In this document: positions 29,855 through 39,579 of the stretch, in pieces
Numbering within the stretch: the stretch's first letter is position 1
How the letters are laid out: each line of letters begins with the position of its first letter
Assembly (NCBI GenBank): GCA_030066215.1
Contig: JASJCA010000058.1
Location: forward strand, 1-59,204
Source: Rhodobacter sp.
GTDB lineage: Bacteria > Pseudomonadota > Alphaproteobacteria > Rhodobacterales > Rhodobacteraceae
DNA length: 59,204 nucleotides
Direction of reading: 5' to 3'
Position numbers and translations under genes: made by a program
The notes under the pieces: model-generated
The model's database searches: none
What the model was told of the DNA's origin: nothing
The model's input: only the letters and a program-made list of their open reading frames with translations

Positions 29855-32020
29855 ATGAGTAACTCGGGCAAGCGCAGGCCGCCCCTTGTGGCCGATAAGC
29901 GACCGCGTGCGGCGGCCAAGAAACCGACCGCCAAGCGCAAGCCGGCGACTCGCAGAAAGGCGAAGACGACGCGCCGCAAGCGCAACCCGGTCTCGGCGTT
30001 CTTCCGCGCCATCGTCAGCTGGGTTTTACGGCTGATCTGGCGTTTTGCCTGGGCCGGGACCGCCGCCGTTGCGCTGATCCTTGGGCTTGCGATCTATTAC
30101 TACCACTCGCTGCTGCCGCCGGTCACTGACCTGCTCGATGCGCGCACCCGCGGCTCGGTCACTATGCTCGACCGCAACGGCGAGGTCTTCGCCTGGCGCG
30201 GCGAACAGTTCGGCGGGCAGATTACAGCCGACACCGTCGCGCCGGTCCTGAAGAACGCCGTGGTCGCCACCGAGGACAAGCGGTTCTACCGGCACTTCGG
30301 CGTGTCCCCCAGAGGCATCGCCAGCGCGATTCGGATCAACATGCGCGAGGGGCGTGGGCCGCTGGAAGGCCACGGCGGGTCCACCATCTCCCAGCAGGTG
30401 GCCAAACTGATGTGTCTCGGTGTGCCCTACGATGCTGACCGGTGGGACAGCGAGGCGGCCTACGAGACCGACTGCCGCCGCGGCTCGATGTGGCGCAAGC
30501 TGAAAGAGATGCCCTTCGCCTTTGCGATGGAGCTGAAATACTCCAAGGACGAGATCCTGACGATCTACCTCAACCGGGCCTATCTGGGCGCCGGCGCACG
30601 CGGGTTCGAGGCCGCGGCGCAGCGCTATTTCGGCAAGTCGGCGGCGGAGGTGAACGCGCCCGAGGCGGCGATGCTGGCGGGGCTTCTGGTGGCGCCGACG
30701 CGATTTGCCCCGACCAACAACCTGGGCCGGGCGCAGGACCGGGCGGCGACGGTGTTGGCGCTGATGCACGACCAGGGCTATCTCAGCGACGCCGAGCACG
30801 CCGCCGCGCGCGGGGCGCCGGCGGAATTGTCTGCGGCGGCCGAGGCACGCGCCGGCGGCTATTTCGCCGATTGGGTGATGGAGCGGGGCCCAGCGTTCCT
30901 GATCCGCGACACCACCGAAGACGTGATCATCCGAACCACCTTCGACCAGCGCATTCAGCGTGCGGCCGAAGAGGCGTTGCAGGCGGTGCTCGACGAAAAG
31001 CTGAAAGAAGGGTCCATGGCGCAGGCCGCGATCGTGGTGATGTCGGCCGACGGGGCGGTGCGCGCGATGGTGGGCGGGCGCAAGTTCAAGGGCGTCGCCG
31101 GCCAGTTCAACCGAGCGATCATGGCCAAGCGCCAGACCGGGTCGGCCTTCAAGCCCTTCGTCTATGCCACGGCACTGGAGCTGGGCCACCGTTACGACGC
31201 CCCGGTGATGGACGCGCCGCTGACCATCGACATCCCCGGCTCCGGCCCCTGGTCGCCGAAGAATTACGAGCGCGATTTCAAGGGCGAGGTGACGCTGACG
31301 GATGCGCTGGCCTGGTCACTGAACACGCCGGCCGTGCGCATCTCCGAGGCGGTGGGGCGGGACAACGTGCGCCGCGTGGCCGAGGATTTCGGCATCGAGA
31401 GCGATCTGGCGGTGGGCCCGGCCCTGGCGCTCGGCACCTCCGAATCGACGTTGCTGGAGATGACCGGCGCCTATGCCGGCATTCTGAACGGCGGGTCGTC
31501 GGTCGATCCTTACGGCTTGGTGGAGCTGCGGCTTCTGGGCGACACGACGGCATTGATGGACAAGCAGGGCGGCAAGGGCGAGCGGGTGATCTCGCAGGCC
31601 GCCGCGCAGCAGCTCATCTACATGATGCACCAGGTGGTCGAACGCGGCACCGGCGGCCGGGCGCGGCTGGCGGGCCGGCAGGCGGCGGGCAAGACCGGCA
31701 CCACGCAGGCCACCCGCGACGCTTGGTTTTTGGGCTTCACCGCCGACTATGTGGCCGGCGTTTGGATGGGATATGACGACAACACGCCGCTGACCGGCGT
31801 CACCGGCGGCGGGCTGCCGGCCGAGATCTGGGCCGAGGTGATGACGCGGGTGCATGACGGGCTGTCGCCGATCCCGCTGCCGATGGCCCTGCCCGAGGCC
31901 GCACCGCGACCGGCACCGGCCCAAGTCGCACCAGAGCGCGTGTCGGACCGGCGTGGTACTGTCGCCGACAGGGTGATCTTGGACGTCCTGGATTCGATCC
32001 TGGGCGCGCCGCGGAACTAG
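29855..32020 (+). CDS. Bifunctional class A penicillin-binding protein
   Basis: A 721-residue inner-membrane peptidoglycan synthase. A very basic N-terminal cytoplasmic tail (residues ~1-45) precedes one helix (WAGTAAVALILGLAIYYYHS). The GT51 glycosyltransferase domain carries VVATEDKRFYRHFGV and GGSTISQQVAK. The transpeptidase domain has the SxxK nucleophile in TGSAFKPF (Ser about 430), SLNTP (SxN) and KTGTT (about 612). A Cys-bearing insertion lies in the GT domain around LMCLGVPYDADRWDSEAAYETDC. Start is ATG 29855; the preceding TTG is in frame. The stop overlaps the convergent mlaC stop by 4 bp. Confidence 0.93.
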   Translation: MSNSGKRRPPLVADKRPRAAAKKPTAKRKPATRRKAKTTRRKRNPVSAFFRAIVSWVLRLIWRFAWAGTAAVALILGLAIYYYHSLLPPVTDLLDARTRGSVTMLDRNGEVFAWRGEQFGGQITADTVAPVLKNAVVATEDKRFYRHFGVSPRGIASAIRINMREGRGPLEGHGGSTISQQVAKLMCLGVPYDADRWDSEAAYETDCRRGSMWRKLKEMPFAFAMELKYSKDEILTIYLNRAYLGAGARGFEAAAQRYFGKSAAEVNAPEAAMLAGLLVAPTRFAPTNNLGRAQDRAATVLALMHDQGYLSDAEHAAARGAPAELSAAAEARAGGYFADWVMERGPAFLIRDTTEDVIIRTTFDQRIQRAAEEALQAVLDEKLKEGSMAQAAIVVMSADGAVRAMVGGRKFKGVAGQFNRAIMAKRQTGSAFKPFVYATALELGHRYDAPVMDAPLTIDIPGSGPWSPKNYERDFKGEVTLTDALAWSLNTPAVRISEAVGRDNVRRVAEDFGIESDLAVGPALALGTSESTLLEMTGAYAGILNGGSSVDPYGLVELRLLGDTTALMDKQGGKGERVISQAAAQQLIYMMHQVVERGTGGRARLAGRQAAGKTGTTQATRDAWFLGFTADYVAGVWMGYDDNTPLTGVTGGGLPAEIWAEVMTRVHDGLSPIPLPMALPEAAPRPAPAQVAPERVSDRRGTVADRVILDVLDSILGAPRN

Positions 32021-32619
32021 CCCGCTTTGCGCAGATCGGCGATCATCGCATCGATGTTGCCGCGGCGGCGGTCGAGCATGGCACCGATCTCTTGCCGCTC
32101 GCTCAGAAGCAGGTTCACGCCCTCGATGAACATGTTGAAGAATAGGTCCTTGCCGGTGCGGTCCGAGACGTAGAACACCACCCTGAACGGCGCCTGACCG
32201 CGCAGTCGCACGACCGTGTCGACCTCGAACCAGGTCTTGACCTTCTGCACCCCTCGGACGTCGATCTTGCCGCCAATGAACTCGCGGAACCGCTTGCCAT
32301 ACTTGCGCGAGATATAGGCGCCGAAGGCATCCGAGAACGCCCGTTTCTGCGCCCGAGAGGCGCGGCGCCCGTCGACTCCCATCGCATAGGCCGCGATGTA
32401 GGAGTTGTCGCCGTAGCGGTCGAAGATGCCCTTGAAGTCGCGGATCATCGCGGCCTCGGACTTGCCGGAATTGATGATCCGGTTGATGTCGGCCACGACC
32501 TTGTCGATCAGCGCCTCGGCGCTGGAGTTGGTCAGCGCGAAGGCCGGCAGCGGCAACGCCAGAGCCGCCGCGACGCCGGTCAGGCCCCCCAACAGAACGC
32601 GCCGCGTGCGTGACACCAT
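32017..32619 (-). CDS. MlaC/Ttg2D family phospholipid-binding protein
   Basis: A 200-residue periplasmic protein of the MlaC family, which shuttles phospholipids between the outer-membrane MlaA complex and the inner-membrane MlaFEDB transporter. The start MVSRTRRVLLGGLTGVAAALALPLPAFA is a clear signal peptide. Typical features are FDRYGDNSYIAAYAMG and the C-terminal FYVSDRTGKDLFFNMFIEGVNLL. It follows mlaA with a 1-bp gap, with GAGGGG ahead of the ATG at 32619. The transporter genes mlaFED are not in this window. Confidence 0.9.
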   Translation of the reverse strand: MVSRTRRVLLGGLTGVAAALALPLPAFALTNSSAEALIDKVVADINRIINSGKSEAAMIRDFKGIFDRYGDNSYIAAYAMGVDGRRASRAQKRAFSDAFGAYISRKYGKRFREFIGGKIDVRGVQKVKTWFEVDTVVRLRGQAPFRVVFYVSDRTGKDLFFNMFIEGVNLLLSERQEIGAMLDRRRGNIDAMIADLRKAG

Positions 32620-32620
32620 C

Positions 32621-33370
32621 TCAGAACCCCTCTGTGTCGATCGCGAACGGATCGATTTCTTCCTCCGTTGGCTCCTGCCCCAGCTGGAACCGCCGGTTCT
32701 GCAGGTAGAGAAGCCGCGCCTGTGCATACGAGTCGGCGCTGTCATATAATATGGAGTCCACCGTCTCGGTGAAACGGTACCTGTCACCGATTTTTGATGC
32801 AAATCCGCTCACAGGGGCGGCATAGCGCTCGGGCGTCGGCACGATATAGCTCAACGGGTTCAAGAACAGATCAACGACGCGCCCGAAGGCGTCGCGTTTG
32901 GTCGACGGGCCGAAGATCGGCATCTCTACGTAGTGCCCCTCGGTCGCGCCCCAGACATGCAGGGTTTCGCCGAAATCGCTGACCCGCGGGTCGAGCCCCA
33001 TCGACGTCGCCGGATCGAACACCCCGCCGATGCCGAAGGTGGTGTTGATCAGGAACCGCGCGAAGTTGTGCGCCGCGTCGTCGATATTGGCCTGCAGCAC
33101 GTCGTTGACGATGGACCGCGGCAAATCGACGTTGCCGGCGAAATTGCTGACGCCGGTGCGCACCGGCTCTGGCACGCCTTTTCCGTAGGCCTGCGACACC
33201 GGGCGCAGAAAAACCCGATCCGAGCGTTTGTTGTTTTCGTGCCGGGCGCGGTTTTGCGCCTCGTAGGGGTCGTTGATTCCCTTCGCCACCTCCGGCGTTG
33301 CGCAGGCCGACAAAACGGCGCACAACACGGCCAAGGTGGCCGCCGCGCGGGAAAAGGGCAGGTATCTCAT
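32621..33370 (-). CDS. mlaA: MlaA/VacJ family outer-membrane lipoprotein
   Basis: A 249-residue lipoprotein that removes misplaced phospholipids from the outer leaflet of the outer membrane. The N-terminus has a lipoprotein signal with lipobox LSAC. Family marks are INDPYEAQNRARHENN, the NFARFLINTTFGIGGVFDPA core, and DFGETLHVWG followed by PIFGPSTKRDAFG. Start is ATG 33370, the only start giving a proper signal peptide; its ribosome-binding site is weak. The pair mlaA-mlaC is a functional unit. Confidence 0.93.
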   Translation of the reverse strand: MRYLPFSRAAATLAVLCAVLSACATPEVAKGINDPYEAQNRARHENNKRSDRVFLRPVSQAYGKGVPEPVRTGVSNFAGNVDLPRSIVNDVLQANIDDAAHNFARFLINTTFGIGGVFDPATSMGLDPRVSDFGETLHVWGATEGHYVEMPIFGPSTKRDAFGRVVDLFLNPLSYIVPTPERYAAPVSGFASKIGDRYRFTETVDSILYDSADSYAQARLLYLQNRRFQLGQEPTEEEIDPFAIDTEGF

Positions 33371-33404
33371 TGCGAGCAAACGACGAATTTCGGCACGGTT
33401 TAAC

Positions 33405-33413
33405 TTATCCACA
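33405..33413 (+). other. Perfect DnaA-box sequence
   Basis: TTATCCACA is an exact match to the DnaA-box consensus, in the AT-rich divergent region between mlaA and the type I secretion ABC gene. No second box or origin-like AT element is near, so it may be coincidental or a DnaA regulatory site. Confidence 0.4.
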
Positions 33414-33526
33414 CATAATGGAAGACACAGGCTTGCACAGGTATTATTCCATCCGACGGAAGGGGTTGTGACCAATCGGTGACACAGTTTCCTGGTAGTC
33501 ACGGACCGCGAATCAAAGGCTGAGGC

Positions 33527-35266
33527 ATGATCAAACAACCGGATCCGGAAAAAGGCCTGGACGAACTGCGCGCGGCGCGGCGCGAAAGCCGCAGCCTGTT
33601 CTGGTCGGTCGGCATTTTCAGCTTTTTCGTCAACCTCTTGATGCTCACCGGCCCGATTTTCATGCTGCAGGTCTATGACCGGGTGCTGGGCAGCCGGTCG
33701 CAAGAGACGCTCTTGGCGCTCTTCATCCTGATGGGATTCCTGTTCCTGATGATGGGGCTTTTGGACTTCGTCCGGGGCCGCGTGTTGGCGCGGATCGGGG
33801 CGCGGTTCCAGAAGAAACTCGATCAGCGGGTTTTCGCCGCCGTGTTGAAAAAATCCTCGGTCATGCAGGACCAGGGCGACAGCGCCAACAACCTGCGCGA
33901 CCTCGAATCGGTGCAGCGGCTTTTGGCCTCGCCGGTTTTCGCAGCGCTGTTCGACATCCCCTGGACCCCGGTCTTTCTGGTCGGCATCACCATCTTCCAC
34001 CCGTGGCTGGGTGCCTTGGCCGTGGTCGGCGGCACCATCCTGATCACGATCACGATCTTCAACCAGATCATGACCCGCGGGCCGGTCAACGACGCCAACC
34101 AGGCGATGGCCCAGGCCGAGCATATCTCGGAACAGATCCGGTCCGAGGCCGAGATGGTGCGCAGCCTCGGTATGCAGCGTTCGGCGTTCCAGCGCTGGAA
34201 CATCGCCCGCTCGACCTCGTTGCAGCAGGGCATTCTGTCGAGCGACCGCTCGGGCAGCTTCACCACGATGTCCAAGACCTTCCGGCTGTTCCTGCAATCG
34301 GCGATGCTGGGCCTCGGCGCCTATCTGGTACTGACCGCGGGCCTGACGCCGGGCGCGATGATCGCCGCCTCGATCCTGCTTGGGCGGGCGCTGGCGCCGA
34401 TCGACATGGTGATCGGCCAGTGGCCGTCGGTGCAGCGCGCGATGAAGGGCTGGAAGAGCCTGGGCGAGCTGTTGGCGCTGGTCCCCGAGGACGCAGAGCG
34501 TACGCCGCTGCCGACGCCGCGCGCGCATCTGAAGGCGGAACAGGTCACCATCGTGCCGCCCGGCGAACAGATCGCCTGTCTGCGCATGGTCAGCTTCGAT
34601 CTGCAGCCCGGTCAGGCGATGGGCGTCATCGGCGCCAGCGGGTCGGGCAAGTCCACATTGGCACGCGCCATCGTCGGCATCTGGCGGCCGGCGGGGGGCA
34701 AGATCCGCCTCGACGGCGCGGCGCTCGACAATTACGACCCCGACATCCTGGGCCAGCACATCGGCTATCTGCCGCAGCGGGTGCAGCTCTTCGACGGCAC
34801 CATCGCCGAGAATATCGCCAAGCTCAGCCTGCAGCCCGACCCGGCGAAGGTTGTCGCGGCAGCCAAGAAGGCGGCGGCCCACGACATGATCCTGAAGCTG
34901 CCCGATGGCTACGACACCCGCGTCACCGCCGGCGGCGGACGGCTGTCGGGCGGGCAGATCCAGCGCATCGGCCTGGCCCGCGCGATGTATGACGACCCGA
35001 TTCTACTGGTTCTGGACGAGCCGAACTCGAATCTCGACAACGACGGCAGCCAGGCGCTCAACACTGCGATCCGGCAGATGAAATCCGAGAGCAAGTCGGT
35101 GCTGATCATGGCCCACCGCCCCGCGGCGATCGAGGAATGCGACGTGCTTCTGGTGCTCGACGGCGGCATGCGCCGGGCCTTCGGACCGCGTGACGAGGTG
35201 CTGAAAGAGGTTCTGCAGAACTACAAGGACGTCAAACAGCGTACCGGACCGGGAGGTGTGACATGA
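33527..35266 (+). CDS. Type I secretion system permease/ATPase (PrtD family)
   Basis: A 579-residue inner-membrane ABC exporter. The N-terminal half holds the six-helix transmembrane domain without a C39 peptidase domain. The nucleotide-binding domain has Walker A GASGSGKST (about residues 368-376), signature LSGGQ, Walker B ILLVLDEPNSNLD and the H-loop MAHRP. This architecture matches PrtD/AprD exporters of RTX proteases and related proteins. It overlaps the adaptor gene by 4 bp. No TolC-type outer-membrane gene is in the window. The RTX protein encoded at 25977 is a candidate substrate. Confidence 0.93.
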   Translation: MIKQPDPEKGLDELRAARRESRSLFWSVGIFSFFVNLLMLTGPIFMLQVYDRVLGSRSQETLLALFILMGFLFLMMGLLDFVRGRVLARIGARFQKKLDQRVFAAVLKKSSVMQDQGDSANNLRDLESVQRLLASPVFAALFDIPWTPVFLVGITIFHPWLGALAVVGGTILITITIFNQIMTRGPVNDANQAMAQAEHISEQIRSEAEMVRSLGMQRSAFQRWNIARSTSLQQGILSSDRSGSFTTMSKTFRLFLQSAMLGLGAYLVLTAGLTPGAMIAASILLGRALAPIDMVIGQWPSVQRAMKGWKSLGELLALVPEDAERTPLPTPRAHLKAEQVTIVPPGEQIACLRMVSFDLQPGQAMGVIGASGSGKSTLARAIVGIWRPAGGKIRLDGAALDNYDPDILGQHIGYLPQRVQLFDGTIAENIAKLSLQPDPAKVVAAAKKAAAHDMILKLPDGYDTRVTAGGGRLSGGQIQRIGLARAMYDDPILLVLDEPNSNLDNDGSQALNTAIRQMKSESKSVLIMAHRPAAIEECDVLLVLDGGMRRAFGPRDEVLKEVLQNYKDVKQRTGPGGVT

Positions 35267-36573
35267 CCGACGCCGCGCCCAAGGCATTTTCGCCGCGCCG
35301 CTATCTGATCCTGGGCCTGTTGACGCTGCTGATCCTGGTCGGCGGCTTCGGGTCTTGGGCAGTCTACAGCAACATCTCGGGCGCGATCATCGCCGCGGGC
35401 CAGGTCGAGGTGGACCAGAACCGCCAGATCGTGCAGCATCCCGACGGCGGCGTTGTGTCGGAAATCGCTGTGGACGAAGGCGATATGGTCGGTTCGGGCG
35501 ACGTGCTGATCCGGCTCGACCCGACTCTCTTGGAAAGCGAGCTTGCGATCGTCGAAAGCCAGCTCTTCGAGCTGATCGCCCGCCGCGGCCGGCTGGAGGC
35601 GGAACGCGACGGCAACGACGCCATCGGCTTCGATCCCGAGCTTGTGGACCTGGCCGACGCGAAGCCTGAGATCCGCGACCTGATGGACGGCCAGGCGCGG
35701 CTTTTCGCGGCGCGGAACGATTCGCTCGCCCAAGAGATCGAGCAATTGCAGAAGCGGCGCGAACAGATCGTCACCCAGGTCGACGGTATCGAGGCCCAGA
35801 AGACGTCGCTGGACGATCAGCTGGAACTGATCCGCCAGGAACTCGAAGACCAGCAATCGTTGCTCGACCGCGGTCTCGCCCAGGCCTCGCGGGTGCTGGC
35901 GCTGCAGCGCGAACAGGCGCGGCTGAGCGGCACGATGGGCGAGTTGACCGCGCAGGGCGGCCAGGCCGAAGAACGCATCACCGAGATCGATATCGAGGTG
36001 CTGAAACTGGGCACCCAACGCCGGGAAGAGGCGATCACTCGCCTGCGCGACCTGCAGTTCCGCGAGCTGGAGCTGGCCGAACAGCGCCGCTCGCTGCTCG
36101 AACGGCTGAGCCGCATGGACATCCGCGCGCCGGTCTCGGGCATCGTCTACGGCAAGACGGTCTTCACCCCGCGCTCGGTAATCCGGCCGGCCGATCCGGT
36201 GCTTTTCCTGATCCCGCAAGACCGCCCGCTGGTGATCGCCTCGCGGGTCGAGCCGATCCATATCGACCAGGTCTTTGTCGGCCAGGAGGTCGTGGTGCGG
36301 TTTTCGGCCTTCGACGCTCGCACCACGCCGGAAATGCTGGGTGTGGTCACGCAGGTCTCGGCCGACGCCTTTGTCGACGAGGCGACCCAGGGCACGTTCT
36401 ATCGGGCCGAGATCGAGCTTGGCGAGGACGAGTTGACCAAACTGCCCGAGGGCCTGACGCTGATCCCCGGCATGCCGGTCGAGGCCTTCATCCGGACCGA
36501 AGACCGCTCGCCGCTGGCCTATCTGGTCAAGCCGCTGACCGACTATTTCGCCAAGGCCTTCCGCGAAAGCTAA
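35263..36573 (+). CDS. HlyD family type I secretion periplasmic adaptor (PrtE type)
   Basis: A 436-residue membrane fusion protein that joins the ABC exporter to TolC. One N-terminal helix (YLILGLLTLLILVGGFGSWA) anchors it; the lipoyl half-motif VQHPDGGVVSEIAVDEGDMV follows at about residues 58-77. Residues ~140-270 are a long coiled coil rich in Glu, Gln and Arg, and the second lipoyl half is MDIRAPVSGIVYGKTVF. Length and order match PrtE/AprE. Start overlaps the ABC gene stop (ATGA). Confidence 0.93.
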   Translation: MTDAAPKAFSPRRYLILGLLTLLILVGGFGSWAVYSNISGAIIAAGQVEVDQNRQIVQHPDGGVVSEIAVDEGDMVGSGDVLIRLDPTLLESELAIVESQLFELIARRGRLEAERDGNDAIGFDPELVDLADAKPEIRDLMDGQARLFAARNDSLAQEIEQLQKRREQIVTQVDGIEAQKTSLDDQLELIRQELEDQQSLLDRGLAQASRVLALQREQARLSGTMGELTAQGGQAEERITEIDIEVLKLGTQRREEAITRLRDLQFRELELAEQRRSLLERLSRMDIRAPVSGIVYGKTVFTPRSVIRPADPVLFLIPQDRPLVIASRVEPIHIDQVFVGQEVVVRFSAFDARTTPEMLGVVTQVSADAFVDEATQGTFYRAEIELGEDELTKLPEGLTLIPGMPVEAFIRTEDRSPLAYLVKPLTDYFAKAFRES

Positions 36574-36667
36574 ACCCCGCACCCAAACGCCGCCGAAAGG
36601 TCTCGGACAAGGCCTTCCGAACGGCGATGACCCCGTGTAGCGTCGCGCCGAACCTAGGAGAACAGCC

Positions 36668-37132
36668 ATGCCCGGATCGATCGAAACCCGCCTTGCAGAG
36701 CTGGGTGTCACCCTGCCCGACGCCCCTGCCCCGGCCGCCAACTACGTGCCGAGCGTCCGGGTCGGAGACATCCTGTATGTCTCGGGCCAGGTGAGCCAGA
36801 CCGCCGATGGCTTCATCCGAGGTAAGCTCGGGCATGACATGTCCGTCGAGGACGGCGCCGCCGCTGCCAAGAGCTGCGCCATCAGCCTGCTCGCCCAGGT
36901 CAAGGCCGCCTGCGGCGGGGACATCGACCGCCTGGTCCGCGCCGTCAAGCTGACCGGCTTCGTCAACTCCACCGACGACTTCACCGACCAGCCGAAGGTG
37001 ATCAACGGCGCCTCGGATTTCTTGGTCGAAGTGTTGGGCGAGGCCGGCCGGCACGCCAGATCCGCCGTCTCCGCGGCCGCACTACCCTTGGGCGTCGCGG
37101 TCGAGATCGAGGGCATCTTCCAGATCGAATGA
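36668..37132 (+). CDS. RidA family protein
   Basis: A 154-residue YjgF/YER057c/UK114 (RidA-superfamily) protein. The family hydrolyses reactive enamine/imine intermediates. Seen here are GDILYVSGQVSQT near the N-terminus, a central LLAQVKAACGGDIDRLVRAVKLTGFV and the terminal SAVSAAALPLGVAVEIEGI; the Arg and Glu positions that define catalytic RidA are partly changed (KLTGF, HARSAV), so it belongs to the longer RidA-like subgroup. AGGAG precedes the ATG. The stop overlaps the next start (ATGA). Confidence 0.87.
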   Translation: MPGSIETRLAELGVTLPDAPAPAANYVPSVRVGDILYVSGQVSQTADGFIRGKLGHDMSVEDGAAAAKSCAISLLAQVKAACGGDIDRLVRAVKLTGFVNSTDDFTDQPKVINGASDFLVEVLGEAGRHARSAVSAAALPLGVAVEIEGIFQIE

Positions 37133-37899
37133 CCCCGCTCGACCCGCTGTTCCTGACCCGGCCGCTCGCGCACCGGGGCTATCACGATGCGGCCGCGGGC
37201 GTGCCGGAGAACTCCCGTGCCGCCTTCGGCGCAGCCATCGCGGCGGGCTATGGCATCGAACTCGACGTGCAGCTGTCGTCAGACCACCAGGCGATGGTGT
37301 TCCACGACTACCACCTCGGTCGCCTGACCGCCGAGACCGGATCGGTCCGCACGCGCAGCAGGGCCGATCTGGCGCGCATACGCCTGGACGACAGCGCCGA
37401 GACGATCCCCGCGCTGGCCGACATCCTTGCCCTCGTCGCCGGGCGCGCGCCGCTGCTGATCGAGATCAAGGACCAGGACGGCGAGATGAGGCGCGGTGTC
37501 GGCCCGCTCGAACGCGCGGTGGCCCGCGATCTGCAGGGTTACGACGGGCCAGTCGCGGTGATGTCTTTCAACCCTCACGCCATGGAGATCTTCGCCGCGG
37601 CCGCGCCGCAGGTGCCGCGGGGCCTGACGACCTGCGCCTACCAGCCGCATGACTGGCCACACCTGCCCGACGAGGTGTTCGAGCATCTACGTGAGGTTCC
37701 GCATTACGACCGTCTTGGCGTGACCTTTGTCAGTCACCGCGCCACCGACCTCTCCCGCCCGCGAATCGCCGAGTTGAAGGCTCAGGGCGCCCACATCCTG
37801 TGCTGGACCGTGCGCTCGCACGAGGAGGAGGCCCAGGCCCGCCACGTCGCCCACAACATCACCTTCGAAGGCTACGCCGCCGAGTTCCCGCCACCTTGA
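37129..37899 (+). CDS. Glycerophosphodiester phosphodiesterase family protein
   Basis: A 256-residue TIM-barrel phosphodiesterase that releases glycerol-3-phosphate from glycerophosphodiesters. The catalytic motif HRGYHDAAAGVPENSRAAF begins at about residue 15, followed by metal ligands in IELDVQLSSD and the second catalytic His in VFHDYHLGRLT; LIEIKDQDG carries the third acid. No signal peptide, so it is cytoplasmic. It overlaps the RidA-like gene by 4 bp. Confidence 0.9.
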   Translation: MTPLDPLFLTRPLAHRGYHDAAAGVPENSRAAFGAAIAAGYGIELDVQLSSDHQAMVFHDYHLGRLTAETGSVRTRSRADLARIRLDDSAETIPALADILALVAGRAPLLIEIKDQDGEMRRGVGPLERAVARDLQGYDGPVAVMSFNPHAMEIFAAAAPQVPRGLTTCAYQPHDWPHLPDEVFEHLREVPHYDRLGVTFVSHRATDLSRPRIAELKAQGAHILCWTVRSHEEEAQARHVAHNITFEGYAAEFPPP

Positions 37900-37953
37900 C
37901 GCCCCGCGCCCGTGCGCCACACTCTAGGCCATCCCAGCGGAACCATAGGGCAC

Positions 37954-39138
37954 ATGCGCGAAACGAGAATCGAGATCGACGTGCTCGGCAGTCTGGCTGA
38001 GATCGACCCTGCCGATTGGGACGCCTGCGCCTGCCCGGAAGCTGTCGAAGGCCAGCGCCCGATCGATCCATTCACCACCCACCGCTTCCTGCGCGCATTG
38101 GAAACCTCAGGCTCCGTCGGCACCGGCACCGGCTGGTCCCCGCGCCACATCACCGCAAAGATGGACGGCCAGATCATCGCCGCCGCGCCGCTCTACGCCA
38201 AGGGCCACAGCCAGGGCGAATACATCTTCGACCACAATTGGGGCCACGCTTTTGAGCGCGCCGGCGGCCGCTATTACCCGAAACTGCAGATCGCCGTCCC
38301 TTTCACCCCCGCCACAGGCCGCCGCTTCCTGGTGAAGCCCGGGCTCGAGGAGATGGGCCAAAGCGCCCTCGTTCAGGGCGCCGTGCAACTCGCCGCCGAA
38401 AACCGCCTGTCCTCGATCCACGTCACCTTCTGCACCGAGGAAGAGGCTCAGGCCGGCGAAAAGATGGGCCTTCTGCACCGCGTCACCGACCAGTTCCACT
38501 GGGTCAACCGCGGCTATGCAGATTTCGAGGCCTTCCTCGCCGACCTGTCTTCGCGCAAGCGCAAGAACATCCGCCGGGAACGCGCGCAGGCCAACGATTT
38601 CGGCGGCACGATCCACGAGCTCACCGGCGACCAGATCGAACCGCAGCACTGGGACGCGTTCTGGCGATTCTACCAGGACACCGGCGCGCGCAAGTGGGGC
38701 ACGCCCTACCTGACCCGCGCCTTCTTCGACGAAGCGCACGCGCATCTGCGCGACGACATTCTGCTGGTCCTCGCCGAACGCAACGGCCAATACGTCGCTG
38801 GCGCGCTCAACTTCATCGGCCGCGAGACGCTCTTCGGCCGCTACTGGGGCTGCACCGAGGACCACCCCTGCCTGCATTTCGAGCTCTGCTATTACCGCGC
38901 CATCGACTACGCGATCCGCCACGGGTTGCAGCGCGTCGAGGCCGGCGCCCAGGGTCAGCACAAACTCGCCCGCGGATACCTTCCGGTCCATTGCCACTCG
39001 CTGCACTGGATCGCCGATTTGGGCTTCCGCGAGGCGATCGAACAATACCTGCAAGCCGAACGCGCCGCGGTCACCGAGGATATCGAGGTGCTCACCGCCT
39101 ACGGCCCGTTCCGCAAAACCCTGTCGGAGGATCCATGA
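37954..39138 (+). CDS. FemAB/GNAT-like protein of the DUF482 (peptidogalycan) family
   Basis: A 394-residue cytoplasmic protein with the tandem GNAT-like fold of the DUF482 family. Characteristic segments are [54 protein letters not shown] and the C-terminal [17 protein letters not shown]. The family is widespread in Alphaproteobacteria, and its acyl or aminoacyl transfer reaction is not established. The ATG at 37954 is used; the frame is open from 37912. Its stop overlaps the next gene start (ATGA). Confidence 0.88.
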   Translation: MRETRIEIDVLGSLAEIDPADWDACACPEAVEGQRPIDPFTTHRFLRALETSGSVGTGTGWSPRHITAKMDGQIIAAAPLYAKGHSQGEYIFDHNWGHAFERAGGRYYPKLQIAVPFTPATGRRFLVKPGLEEMGQSALVQGAVQLAAENRLSSIHVTFCTEEEAQAGEKMGLLHRVTDQFHWVNRGYADFEAFLADLSSRKRKNIRRERAQANDFGGTIHELTGDQIEPQHWDAFWRFYQDTGARKWGTPYLTRAFFDEAHAHLRDDILLVLAERNGQYVAGALNFIGRETLFGRYWGCTEDHPCLHFELCYYRAIDYAIRHGLQRVEAGAQGQHKLARGYLPVHCHSLHWIADLGFREAIEQYLQAERAAVTEDIEVLTAYGPFRKTLSEDP

Positions 39139-39431
39139 CCGAACCGCTCACCGAGGCCAACCGAGAGGCCCTGCTGGAACCGCTCTTCGAGACCGGCTGG
39201 CAGATGCACGACAGCCGCGACGCGATCACTAAGACCTACACCTTCGCCGACTTCACCGAGGCTTTCGCCTGGATGACCGCCGCCGCGCTCTGGGCCGAGA
39301 AATGGAACCACCACCCGGAATGGTTCAACGTCTACAAGACGGTGGAGGTGACGCTGTCCACTCACGACGTCGGCGGCCTGTCGGACCTCGATGTCAAGCT
39401 CGCCAGCAAGCTGGACGCCTTGGCGAATTAG
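39135..39431 (+). CDS. phhB: 4a-hydroxytetrahydrobiopterin dehydratase
   Basis: A 98-residue pterin-4a-carbinolamine dehydratase. The active-site histidine motif [17 protein letters not shown] (about residues 56-72) and the trailing [19 protein letters not shown] are classic. It recycles pterin cofactor after aromatic amino acid hydroxylation, yet no phenylalanine hydroxylase gene is nearby; many bacteria carry the protein alone, where it may act in molybdopterin or transcription. Translationally coupled to the DUF482 gene. Confidence 0.95.
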   Translation: MTEPLTEANREALLEPLFETGWQMHDSRDAITKTYTFADFTEAFAWMTAAALWAEKWNHHPEWFNVYKTVEVTLSTHDVGGLSDLDVKLASKLDALAN

Positions 39432-39443
39432 ACACTAACCCGG

Positions 39444-39480
39444 CTTCTTCTCGGTCCAAATACGCCCGCCGGAGGCGATC
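39444..39480 (+). repeat. Short 3'-end motif (TTCTTCTCG..CCAAATACGC), copy 2
   Basis: TTCTTCTCGGTCCAAATACGC followed by CCGCCGGAGGCG lies 13 bp beyond the phhB stop in a convergent junction. It matches copy 1 at 11159 at 19 of 21 positions. The CCGCC-GGAGGCG tail could form a short stem. Confidence 0.55.
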
Positions 39481-39579
39481 CGAACCGCGAAATCAAAGGC
39501 GGCGCTCGGTCAAAGCGTCGCCTCGCAACTGGCAGAAAAACCGCGCGCGGTAGCGCTCAACTAGGTCACCCCGGGCCCG

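Noticed and set aside
33438..33447. TATTAT as the -10 of a promoter for the type I secretion genes
   Set aside because: Good -10-like hexamer but no -35 at suitable distance; too weak to list as a promoter.
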